A stretch of 64,000 nt of DNA from Microbacterium sp. H1-D42 (GTDB lineage Bacteria > Actinomycetota > Actinomycetes > Actinomycetales > Microbacteriaceae), in the NCBI RefSeq assembly GCF_022637555.1, contig NZ_CP093342.1, positions 930,001 to 994,000 of the forward strand, read 5' to 3'. The translations under genes and the position numbers were made by a program. Under the pieces are notes generated by a model, which was not told the DNA's origin, searched no databases, and was given only the letters and a program-made list of their open reading frames with translations. Positions 37,341 through 44,997 of the stretch are shown here, piece after piece. How positions within the stretch are numbered: position 1 is the first letter of the stretch; every line of letters begins with the position of its first letter.

Positions 37341-37648
37341 ATCACGAATGGCGACCCGTCCCCGGGTTCGAAGGGCTCTACGAAGTCTCGGACTCCGGCC
37401 AGATCCGCAACGCCCGCCCCAGCCAGGGACGCCCCGCAGGGTACGTCCTGTCCACACCTGTCAACCCGACCACCGGAAACGCCATCGTGCGCCTCTACGG
37501 CCCGCAGGGCGGCAAGACCCTCGCGGTACATCGGCTGGTCGCTCGGGCGTTCCACGGGGAGCCGCCTGTGGGCGCGAGGGCCAAGCGCCTCAACGGTCAC
37601 AAGGCCGACAACCGCGCCACCAACCTCGAATGGGAGGTCACATCGTGA
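37337..37648 (+). CDS. HNH endonuclease with NUMOD4 motif
   Basis: A 103-residue phage-type homing-like endonuclease. The N-terminal NUMOD4 motif WRPVPGFEGLYEVSDSGQI is followed by the HNH core VHRLVARAFHGEPP ... LNGHKADNRATNLEW. GTG start overlaps the previous gene, and its stop overlaps the integrase GTG. Such genes are common in phages and their satellites. Confidence 0.88.
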   Translation: MNHEWRPVPGFEGLYEVSDSGQIRNARPSQGRPAGYVLSTPVNPTTGNAIVRLYGPQGGKTLAVHRLVARAFHGEPPVGARAKRLNGHKADNRATNLEWEVTS

Positions 37649-39366
37649 CGAAGAGCAAGATCACACGCGCCGCCGTGCTAACCCGCGTGTCAACGGATGA
37701 GCAAGCAGGGGAAGGCTCGACCTCCCTGGAGGACCAGGCCCGACTCGGAGTCGAGTTCATCGAATCGAAGGGTTGGGAGTTCACGGGCGAGGTCTACCAA
37801 GACGTGATGTCCGGCACCCTCCCGGTGAGGAGCCGACCCGAGCTCCGGCGCGCGATCCAGGACGCCGCGCGGGGCGAGTTCGACGTGCTGGTTGTGTTGA
37901 ACCTGTCGCGGCTCTCCCGCAAGCTCCGAGTGTCCGCAGAAGTGGCCGACGACCTGGCCGAAGTGGGGGTCGGCATCGCGTCGGTGCAGGAATCGATGAT
38001 CGACACCTCCACACCCTCGGGCCGGTTCGTATTCGCCCAGTTCTGCGCCATCGCGGAGCTCGACCGTGAGTCGATCCTCATCAAGACCGTGGCCGGTCAG
38101 CGGGCGCTCGCCCGTCAGAACCGCCTGCCCGGGGGCGAGCCGCCCTACGGGTATCGCCGAGTGGGGTCGAAGCGGGATTCTCGGGTGGTCGTCGACGAGG
38201 CAGAGCGCGAGGTCCTCCGGCTCGGGTATGACCTGTTGGTAAAACGCCGCAAGAACGCCTATCAGGTGGCCGAGCACTTCAATGATGCCGGAATCAAGCC
38301 GCGCAAGGCCGATCGGTGGTCCGCAGAGGTAGTCCGCCACATGTGGCGCAACCCGGCCCACTCCACCGGCAAGGTCATCTGGGGTCTGCCAAAGACCAGC
38401 GGAGCCGGAGGGCAACGCCGACACAAAGCCAAGGTGGACCGCCAGGGCAATCCGGTCTACGGCGCGCCAGTCGAGATCGACCTCGGCAACCCCGTGTTCA
38501 CCGCCGCCGAGCACCGGGCGCTGATTCGCGCCCTCGAACGCCGGAGCACCGGGACGGTGGCAAACCCGGCGGTGTCTCGACTGCTGACGGGCAGGGTGTT
38601 CACCCACGAGGGCCACGCGATGTACGGCGTGAACTTGCCCCGTGAGGCGTGGCAGGGTGCCTACCGGTGTGCCACCCGCCGCCAGTCCGCTGGGGCCAAC
38701 CGGTGCTCCTGCCCTCAACTTCGGGCGCTCCCGATTGAGGAGCTGGTCTGGGCCGAGGTGGTCCGCATCCTGTCGGACCCGGCGCGGCTGGAGGCGGCGG
38801 CTCGGGCTTACCTTGCCCTGCCAGAGGAGGGCGGCGACGCCGAGGCGGACCGGCGGGCGCTGGATGGCGTGCGGGCAGAAATCGAGCGCTTCGAACGTGG
38901 GCTCGCGAAGGCCGAACGGGGGGTGCTCCTCGCGGACTCGGATGAGGACGAGCGGCGACAGGCCGCGCTGGTGGCCGACCTCAAGCGGGAGCTTTCCGCC
39001 GCCCGCGAGCGGCTGGTCGGGTACGAGGCGTTGGTGTCCTCGGAGGAGGCGCGGAACCAGGCCCTCAGCGACGTGGCCGCGCTGGCGGACCGCGCACGGG
39101 GGCGGCTCCACACGCTGGCGGACGCGGAACGCGCCGAGGTGGTGCGGATCCTCCAGGTGTCCGTGGTCTGCTCGGGTCCGGTGGTTGCTGGGATGCCTGA
39201 ATCGGTTGCGATCAGCGGGGTCATTGACCCGCGCATGTGGGGCACGGACTCGGGCACCAGCGGGTCGTCGGCTAGTCCGACCCCGGCTGATTCACCCAGC
39301 GGTGCTCAGTCAGCACCGGGGGTCGCTCCATGGCCGCGGTGGCCTTCGCCGGGTTGCTGGTCGTGA
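37645..39366 (+). CDS. Large serine integrase
   Basis: Site-specific recombinase that integrates the element. The catalytic domain has LTRVSTDEQAGEGSTSLEDQ with the nucleophile at about Ser16, and SRLSRKLR further on. A recombinase domain (RLPGGEPPYGYRRVG onward) follows, then the zinc-ribbon domain (GAYRCATRRQSAGANRCSC) with the coiled-coil arm (about 410-500). The GTG at 37645 overlaps the HNH stop. The last 12 codons after base 39330 are host pilin DNA read in another frame. In the excised circle the frame would instead run 33 codons into the left end of the element, to TGA at 26157-26159. Confidence 0.93.
   Translation: MTKSKITRAAVLTRVSTDEQAGEGSTSLEDQARLGVEFIESKGWEFTGEVYQDVMSGTLPVRSRPELRRAIQDAARGEFDVLVVLNLSRLSRKLRVSAEVADDLAEVGVGIASVQESMIDTSTPSGRFVFAQFCAIAELDRESILIKTVAGQRALARQNRLPGGEPPYGYRRVGSKRDSRVVVDEAEREVLRLGYDLLVKRRKNAYQVAEHFNDAGIKPRKADRWSAEVVRHMWRNPAHSTGKVIWGLPKTSGAGGQRRHKAKVDRQGNPVYGAPVEIDLGNPVFTAAEHRALIRALERRSTGTVANPAVSRLLTGRVFTHEGHAMYGVNLPREAWQGAYRCATRRQSAGANRCSCPQLRALPIEELVWAEVVRILSDPARLEAAARAYLALPEEGGDAEADRRALDGVRAEIERFERGLAKAERGVLLADSDEDERRQAALVADLKRELSAARERLVGYEALVSSEEARNQALSDVAALADRARGRLHTLADAERAEVVRILQVSVVCSGPVVAGMPESVAISGVIDPRMWGTDSGTSGSSASPTPADSPSGAQSAPGVAPWPRWPSPGCWS
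39307..39353. other. attR junction (core AT at 39330-39331)
   Basis: Element sequence ends and host pilin sequence resumes at 39330-39331. The element side lies inside the integrase coding region. Rebuilt attB reads from the pilin codons on both sides of AT, and rebuilt attP from the two element ends; see attL for the dyad. Confidence 0.8.
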
Positions 39367-39434
39367 TCATGCGCTCCGATGAGGTGCGTGGCATCCTCAC
39401 CGATCTGGTCCGACGGGCGCTGACGGTGGCGTGA
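39330..39434 (+). pseudogene. DUF4244 pilin-like gene, 3' part
   Basis: Codons for MAAVAFAGLLVVIM, then RSDEVRGILTDLVRRALTVA and TGA at 39432-39434: the membrane helix and C-terminus of the split pilin. It starts with the ATG formed around the core AT, so a 34-residue peptide could still be made if a ribosome site exists; I see none. The stop overlaps the ATG of the TadE-like gene, as in an intact tad operon. Confidence 0.88.
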
Positions 39435-39808
39435 TGCGCATCGGTCGGGAGAGCGACGGCGGCACGCGCGGAACACTCCGCGGTGAGCGCGGATCGGTCG
39501 CGGCCGAGCTCGCCGTCGCGCTCCCGGCGGCGCTGCTGGCACTGCTGCTCGGCGTCGGCGCCCTGAGCGCCGCGGCGACGCAGGTGTCGCTGCAGGATGC
39601 CGCTGCGGACGCCGCCCGGCTGCTCGGTCGTGGTGAGAGTCAGGCCAGGGCAGCCGGCGTCGTCTCGGCCTCCGTCGCCGGTGCCCGCTCTGACTCGCGC
39701 GCCGCCGGTGACCTGGTCTGCGTCACCGCATCGATCGATCTGAAGGTCGGCCGCATCATCTCGGTGCCGCTTCGGGCATCCAGCTGCGCGCTCGCGGGCG
39801 GCCTGTGA
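39434..39808 (+). CDS. TadE-family pilus protein
   Basis: A 124-residue minor pilin-like protein of the Tad system. The charged N-terminus runs into GERGSVAAELAVALPAALLALLLGV, with the Glu of TadE proteins at the start of the membrane helix. It overlaps the pilin stop (TGATG). Separated from tadA and tadB/C by the element, its transcription must now depend on a promoter inside the element, such as that of the integrase unit. Confidence 0.87.
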   Translation: MRIGRESDGGTRGTLRGERGSVAAELAVALPAALLALLLGVGALSAAATQVSLQDAAADAARLLGRGESQARAAGVVSASVAGARSDSRAAGDLVCVTASIDLKVGRIISVPLRASSCALAGGL

Positions 39809-39857
39809 AGCAGACGGTCTGTGAGCGACGAGAGAAGAACGCAAGGAGGACAGGATT

Positions 39858-40187
39858 ATGGCAGGAACAGCGCTCGCCGCGGGCGTGCTGACGGTCGCGG
39901 CGACCCTCTCACTCGGCCTCGCCGCCGTGGGCGGTGCCGCCGTCACCGCCCAGCGCGCGGCCGGCGCCGCCGATGCCGCAGCGCTCGCCGCAGCCGATGC
40001 CGCATCGGGCGCGATCACCACACCGGATGACCCCTGCGTGCTCGCGGAACGCGTCGCGGCAGCATCCGATGCGACCCTCTCGGCGTGTCGCATCGATGTA
40101 TTCACGGCGACAGTCGAGGTCAGATCCGCGTACGCTGGTCTCGTCGCCGTCTCCCGGGCCCGAGCGGGCCCACCCGAGGATCCATGA
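39858..40187 (+). CDS. TadE-like protein of the Tad locus (Rv3654c type)
   Basis: A 109-residue protein with a long N-terminal hydrophobic segment (LAAGVLTVAATLSLGLAAVGG) and an Ala/Asp-rich helix (AADAAALAAADAASG). It fits the small TadE-like proteins that end this locus in actinobacteria. AAGGAGGACAGG precedes the ATG. topA follows, a neighbour typical of the locus. Confidence 0.8.
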   Translation: MAGTALAAGVLTVAATLSLGLAAVGGAAVTAQRAAGAADAAALAAADAASGAITTPDDPCVLAERVAAASDATLSACRIDVFTATVEVRSAYAGLVAVSRARAGPPEDP

Positions 40188-40299
40188 CGACGATTCCCTC
40201 ACACCGCATCAGTGGTTTCGATGGCGCCCGTTCATCGATACTCTCGGCCCACACCGGGAATGCGGTGTGTATGGTGTGCTTCGAAGAAAGGACGCACCC

Positions 40300-43140
40300 T
40301 TGGCTGAAGGCAAGAAGCTCGTCATCGTCGAGTCCCCGACGAAGATGCGATCGATCCAGGGTTACCTCGGCGACGGTTACGAGGTGCTCAGCTCGGTCGG
40401 CCACATCCGCGACCTCGCCGACAAGAAGGACATCCCGGCCGACGACAAGAAGGCATACGGGAAGTACTCGATCGACGTCGAGAACGACTTCGATCCCTAC
40501 TACGTCGTCTCCGACCGCAAGACCAAGACGGTCGCCGAGCTGCGCCGCGCGCTCAAGAGCGCCGACGAAGTCCTGCTCGCAACAGATGAGGACCGCGAGG
40601 GCGAAGCCATCGCGTGGCACCTGCTGGAGACGCTCAAGCCCAAGGTTCCCGTCAAGCGCATGGTCTTCCACGAGATCACCAAGGACGCGATCCAGGCAGC
40701 GGTCGGCAACACGCGCGAGCTCGACCTCGCCCTGGTCGACGCGCAGGAGACCCGACGCATCCTCGACCGCCTGTACGGCTGGGACGTCTCGCCGGTGCTC
40801 TGGTACAAGGTGAAGTCCGGGCTTTCGGCCGGCCGCGTGCAGTCCGCCGCCACCCGCATGATCGTCGAGCGCGAACGTGAGCGGATGGCCTTCGTCTCGG
40901 CCGAGTACTGGGACGTCGAGGCGATGGCAGCCGCCACCGGTCAGGCGTTCTCTACCCGCCTCGTGCGCGTCGACGGCGGCCAGCTGGCCCGCGGCACCGA
41001 CTTCGACGACACCGGAAAGCTGAAGAAGGCCGTCGTCATCCTCTCGGAGGAACAGGCGAACGCCCTCGCCGCCGCGGTCGAGGCCGCAGGCAGTGCGACC
41101 GTCAGCAAGGTCGAGGCCAAACCAGGCACGCGCAGCCCCTACGCTCCCTTCACCACCTCCACCATGCAGCAGGAGGCCGGTCGCAAGCTCTCGATGAGCG
41201 CGAAGCACGCCATGGGCGTCGCCCAGCGTCTCTATGAGAAGGGGTACATCACTTATATGCGCACCGACTCGGTCGCGCTGAGCACGCAGGCGATCCAGGC
41301 CGCGCGCAGCCAGGCCGTCGCGCTGTACGGCGACGCCGCTGTGCCGCTGAAGCCCCGCGTGTACAAGTCCAAGAGCAAGAACGCGCAGGAGGCGCACGAG
41401 GCGATCCGCCCGTCCGGCGACACCTTCCGTACGCCGTCGTCGGTCTCGTCTGGCCTCGACCGCGACGAGCAGCGCCTGTACGACCTGATCTGGAAGCGCA
41501 CCGTCGCGAGCCAGATGTCGGATGCCAAGTACGAGACCACCACGGTCACTCTCGAGGCCGACGCTGCCGGTCAGAAGGCCGAGTTCACGGCATCCGGCAC
41601 CGTCTACACGTTCCGCGGCTTCCTCGAGGCCTACGAAGAGGGACGCGACGAGAAGCGCAACTCGCAGGACAAGGCCGATGACCAGTCGCTGCCCGCCGTC
41701 GCCGTCGGCGACGAGGTGGGGATGTCGGATGCTGTCGCCAAGGGACACCGCACCACACCGAAGCCGCGGTACACCGAGGCTTCGCTGGTGAAGGCGCTGG
41801 AGGAGCACGGCATCGGTCGTCCGTCGACCTTCGCCAGCACCATCGGCACGGTGATCGACCGAGGCTACGCCACCAAGCGCGGCCAGGCGCTCGTGCCGAC
41901 CTGGCTGGCGTTCAGCGTGGTGCGGCTGCTCGAGCAGCATTTCGCCACCCTGATCGATTACGACTTCACCGCCGCTCTCGAGGACGACCTCGACGCGATC
42001 GCGCGTGGTGAGCAGAATCGCGTGGAGTGGCTGCGCCGGTTCTACTACGGTGCCGATGACCAGGTCGGGCTCCGACAGGTGGTCGACAACCTGGGTGAGA
42101 TCGACGCGCGTGCGCTGAACTCCACCCGCATCACCGACACGGCCACGCTGCGCTTCGGCAAGTACGGCCCGTACCTCGAGGTCGTCGATCCGGCGAACCC
42201 GGACGCGAAGCCGCGCATCGTCAACGTGCCAGAGGATCTCGCGCCGGACGAACTGACGGCTGAGAAGGCGCAGGAGCTCGTCGACGCCCCCGTCGCCGGC
42301 GACCGCGTGCTGGGGGAGAATCCCGAGAACGGCAAGATCATCGTCGTCAAGGATGGTCGCTTCGGTCCGTACGTGCAGGAGAACGATCCCGTCTCCGAGG
42401 ACGACGCCGTCGACACCGCCACCGGTGAGGTCGTCGAGGTCGAGAAGCCGAAGAAGAAGGCGAAGAAGGACACCGCTCCCAAGCCGCGCACTGGTTCGCT
42501 GTTCCGCTCGATGTCGGTCGACACCATCGACCTCGACACGGCGCTGCAGCTGCTCAGCCTGCCGCGGGTCGTGGGCAAGGACCCGGAGTCGGGTGAGGAG
42601 ATCACGGCACAGAACGGCCGGTTCGGTCCGTACCTGAAGAAAGGCACCGACTCGCGCTCGCTGGAGAGCGAGTCGCAGATCTTCGACATCACGCTCGAGC
42701 AGGCTCTGGAGCTGTACGCGCAGCCGAAGTACGGTGCCCGCAAGGCATCCAGCGCGCTCGCCGAGTTCGATGCCGACCCGGTCAGCGGCAAGCCGATCCG
42801 CGTGCGCGACGGCCGGTTCGGCGCGTATGTGACCGACGGCGAGACGAACGTGACGATCCCGCGCGGGCAGACGCCGGACGACATCACGTTCGAGATCGCC
42901 GTGCAGATGCTGGCCGACAAGCGTGCCAAGGGGCCGGTCAAGCGCGGCGCGAAGAAGGCTCCAGCCAAGAAGGCTCCGGCCAAGAAGGCCGCGGCCAAGA
43001 AGCCCGCTGCGAAGAAGAAGGCGCCCGCCAAGACGGCGAAGTCGGATGCCGAGAAGGCCGCCGCCCGCTCGGCCGCGGCGAAGAAGGCCGCCGCGACCCG
43101 TGCAGCGAACCGCGTGCTGAGCGAGCGCAGTGAGTCCTAG
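40300..43140 (+). CDS. topA: DNA topoisomerase I
   Basis: Relaxes negative supercoils (type IA). The TTG at 40300 is preceded by AAAGGA and gives the family start (KKLVIVESPTKMRSIQGYLG). The Toprim domain has ATDEDREGEAIAW; the catalytic tyrosine is in GYITYMRTDSV. Several topo C-terminal repeats (GRFGPYVQ/GRFGPYLK/GRFGAYVT) follow, then a Lys/Ala-rich tail (about residues 870-945) as in mycobacterial TopA, which binds DNA. In total 946 residues. tmk and holB follow as a replication cluster. Confidence 0.96.
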   Translation: MAEGKKLVIVESPTKMRSIQGYLGDGYEVLSSVGHIRDLADKKDIPADDKKAYGKYSIDVENDFDPYYVVSDRKTKTVAELRRALKSADEVLLATDEDREGEAIAWHLLETLKPKVPVKRMVFHEITKDAIQAAVGNTRELDLALVDAQETRRILDRLYGWDVSPVLWYKVKSGLSAGRVQSAATRMIVERERERMAFVSAEYWDVEAMAAATGQAFSTRLVRVDGGQLARGTDFDDTGKLKKAVVILSEEQANALAAAVEAAGSATVSKVEAKPGTRSPYAPFTTSTMQQEAGRKLSMSAKHAMGVAQRLYEKGYITYMRTDSVALSTQAIQAARSQAVALYGDAAVPLKPRVYKSKSKNAQEAHEAIRPSGDTFRTPSSVSSGLDRDEQRLYDLIWKRTVASQMSDAKYETTTVTLEADAAGQKAEFTASGTVYTFRGFLEAYEEGRDEKRNSQDKADDQSLPAVAVGDEVGMSDAVAKGHRTTPKPRYTEASLVKALEEHGIGRPSTFASTIGTVIDRGYATKRGQALVPTWLAFSVVRLLEQHFATLIDYDFTAALEDDLDAIARGEQNRVEWLRRFYYGADDQVGLRQVVDNLGEIDARALNSTRITDTATLRFGKYGPYLEVVDPANPDAKPRIVNVPEDLAPDELTAEKAQELVDAPVAGDRVLGENPENGKIIVVKDGRFGPYVQENDPVSEDDAVDTATGEVVEVEKPKKKAKKDTAPKPRTGSLFRSMSVDTIDLDTALQLLSLPRVVGKDPESGEEITAQNGRFGPYLKKGTDSRSLESESQIFDITLEQALELYAQPKYGARKASSALAEFDADPVSGKPIRVRDGRFGAYVTDGETNVTIPRGQTPDDITFEIAVQMLADKRAKGPVKRGAKKAPAKKAPAKKAAAKKPAAKKKAPAKTAKSDAEKAAARSAAAKKAAATRAANRVLSERSES

Positions 43141-43159
43141 CGAACGCGAAGGCGAATTC

Positions 43160-43786
43160 GTGACCCGGACCGACGGGCTCTGGGTCACGTTCGAGGGCGG
43201 TGACGGATCGGGCAAGTCGACTCAGTCGGCGCTGCTGTCCACCTGGCTCGGCGAGCAGGGACGCACCGTGCTGCACACCCGCGAGCCCGGCGGCTCCGAG
43301 GTGGGCGTGCTCATCCGCGACATCGTGCTGCATCACCGTGGCGACATCGCGCCGCGCGCCGAGGCGCTGCTGTACGCCGCCGACCGCGCACACCACGTGG
43401 CGACCGTCGTGCGACCGGCACTCGAGCGTGGCGACGTCGTCATCCAGGACCGCTATCTCGACTCGTCCGTCGCTTACCAGGGCGCGGGGCGCGTGCTGGA
43501 TGCCGGCGAGGTGCGCGACCTGTCGCTCTGGGCGACCGAGGGTGCGCTGCCGGATCTGACCGTGCTGCTTGACATCGATCCTGCACTCGCGCGCCAACGG
43601 CTGGACGCGGACGACAAGCCCTTCGACCGGCTCGAGGCCGAGAAGGAGGAGTTCCACGCGCGCGTGCGGGCGGCGTTCCTTGCTCTCGCCGCGGCCGAGC
43701 CCCAGCGCTTCCTCGTCGTCGATGCGACCGCCGACCCCGATGACATCGCCGTGCTGGTGCGCGCGCGCATCGCACGCCTGCTCTGA
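43160..43786 (+). CDS. tmk: Thymidylate kinase
   Basis: Phosphorylates dTMP to dTDP. P-loop FEGGDGSGKST, DR(Y/H) motif QDRYLDSSVAYQG, and LID-like region. I prefer the GTG at 43160 (MTRTDGLWVTFEGG), with GAAGGCG upstream; the GTG at 43130, inside the topA end, would add ten residues and cannot be excluded. The gene sits between topA and holB, the usual actinobacterial order. Confidence 0.93.
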   Translation: MTRTDGLWVTFEGGDGSGKSTQSALLSTWLGEQGRTVLHTREPGGSEVGVLIRDIVLHHRGDIAPRAEALLYAADRAHHVATVVRPALERGDVVIQDRYLDSSVAYQGAGRVLDAGEVRDLSLWATEGALPDLTVLLDIDPALARQRLDADDKPFDRLEAEKEEFHARVRAAFLALAAAEPQRFLVVDATADPDDIAVLVRARIARLL

Positions 43787-43839
43787 GTGTCCATCCCGCG
43801 CGCAGGAGACTGTCGGAACTCGTGGCTAGGCTTGACGGC

Positions 43840-44997
43840 ATGACCTCCGTCGCGACCGCCCCCTTCCCGTGGTCGGACGTGTGGGGTCAGGATGCCGCCG
43901 TGCAGACGCTGCAGCAGGCAGCATCCGACCCTGCGGCGCTGTCGCACGCCTGGCTGATCACTGGCCCCCCTGGCTCCGGTCGATCGACGCTCGCCTATGC
44001 GTTCGCCGCCGCGCTGATCGCTGAGCATCCAGGGGATGAGGCGACGATGCGCCAGGTGCTCGCCGCCACGCATCCTGACGTCACGGCGCTGCGCACCGAC
44101 AAGGTGATCATCACGATCAAAGAGGCCCGCGCCCTCGTGGAGCGCTCGTACTTCGCGCCATCAGCCGGCCGCTACCGCGTGATCGTCGTCGAGGACGCGG
44201 ATCGCATGGTCGAGCGCACCTCGAACGTGCTGCTGAAGGCGCTCGAAGAGCCCCCCGAGCGCACCGTCTGGGTGCTGTGCGCCCCCAGCGAGGCCGACCT
44301 GCTGCCAACGATCCGCTCGCGCGTGCGCACTTTGCGCCTGCGCGAACCCGAAGTCGACGACGTCGCACGACTGATCAGCATGCGCACGGGTGTCGATGAG
44401 GTAATCGCCGAGCAGGCCGCCCGCCATGCCCAGCGACACATCGGCATGGCGCAGCGACTGGCCGGTCATGACGACGCACGCCGACGCCGCGACGAGACTC
44501 TGCGTGCGGTGCTGAGCGTGCGCGGCGTCAGCACGGCCGTCGAGGTCGCCGGTCACATCATCCAGGCCGCCACCGACGACGCGAAGGCACTGAGCACCGA
44601 ACGCGACGCCGCTGAGCGCGCAGCGCTGCTGCGCATGGTCGGCGTCGCCGAAGGGCAGGCGGTGCCTCCGGCCGTGCGCTCTCAGGTCGCTGCCCTGGAG
44701 GACGACCAGAAGAAGCGCGCGACCCGCAGCCTGCGCGACGGCATCGACCGCGTGCTCACCGACCTGCAGTCGATGTACCGCGATGTCGTGATGCTGCAGT
44801 TCGGGCGCAGCGACGACCTGATCAACCGCGAACTGCTCACCGAGCTCGAAGCGCTGGCGGAAGCCTGGCCGGTGCAGCGCACGATCCTCGTGCTCGACGC
44901 CATCGCCGACACCCGCGAGACACTCGACCGCAACGTCGCGCCTCTGCTCGCCCTCGAGAGCCTGCTCGTCACCGTCTCCAGCGGAAGGACCCCGTGA
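43840..44997 (+). CDS. holB: DNA polymerase III subunit delta'
   Basis: Clamp-loader subunit of 385 residues. It has the modified P-loop GPPGSGRST, the SRC-region VVEDADRMVERTSNVLLKALEEPP, and sensor segment PTIRSRVRTLRLREP, as expected. I start at the ATG at 43840: TAGGCT at 43827-43832 ends 7 nt upstream and no Shine-Dalgarno exists, so it is probably leaderless; the GTG at 43822 overlaps that element. Confidence 0.93.
   Translation: MTSVATAPFPWSDVWGQDAAVQTLQQAASDPAALSHAWLITGPPGSGRSTLAYAFAAALIAEHPGDEATMRQVLAATHPDVTALRTDKVIITIKEARALVERSYFAPSAGRYRVIVVEDADRMVERTSNVLLKALEEPPERTVWVLCAPSEADLLPTIRSRVRTLRLREPEVDDVARLISMRTGVDEVIAEQAARHAQRHIGMAQRLAGHDDARRRRDETLRAVLSVRGVSTAVEVAGHIIQAATDDAKALSTERDAAERAALLRMVGVAEGQAVPPAVRSQVAALEDDQKKRATRSLRDGIDRVLTDLQSMYRDVVMLQFGRSDDLINRELLTELEALAEAWPVQRTILVLDAIADTRETLDRNVAPLLALESLLVTVSSGRTP

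Larger units (their letters stand above)
26060..39331 (+). mobile_element. Integrated serine-integrase element (about 13.27 kb) inside the pilin gene
   Basis: The element splits a DUF4244 pilin gene whose halves join in frame. It holds a large serine integrase at its right end, a prim-pol/helicase gene with iteron-like repeats, an HNH endonuclease, a packaging-like HTH protein, at least eight proteins under 60 residues, and two probable defence operons. All genes read in one direction. I find no FtsK/TraB-type transfer gene, relaxase, capsid, portal or tail gene. It could be a phage satellite, a plasmid-like integrative element or the remains of a larger one. Some genes (27560-30340) are visibly more AT-rich than the host. 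Confidence 0.9.

Noticed and set aside
39934..40299. N-terminal extension of TopA to 39934
   Set aside because: It overlaps the TadE-like gene in another frame and has no homology; the TTG at 40300 has a good ribosome site and family N-terminus.
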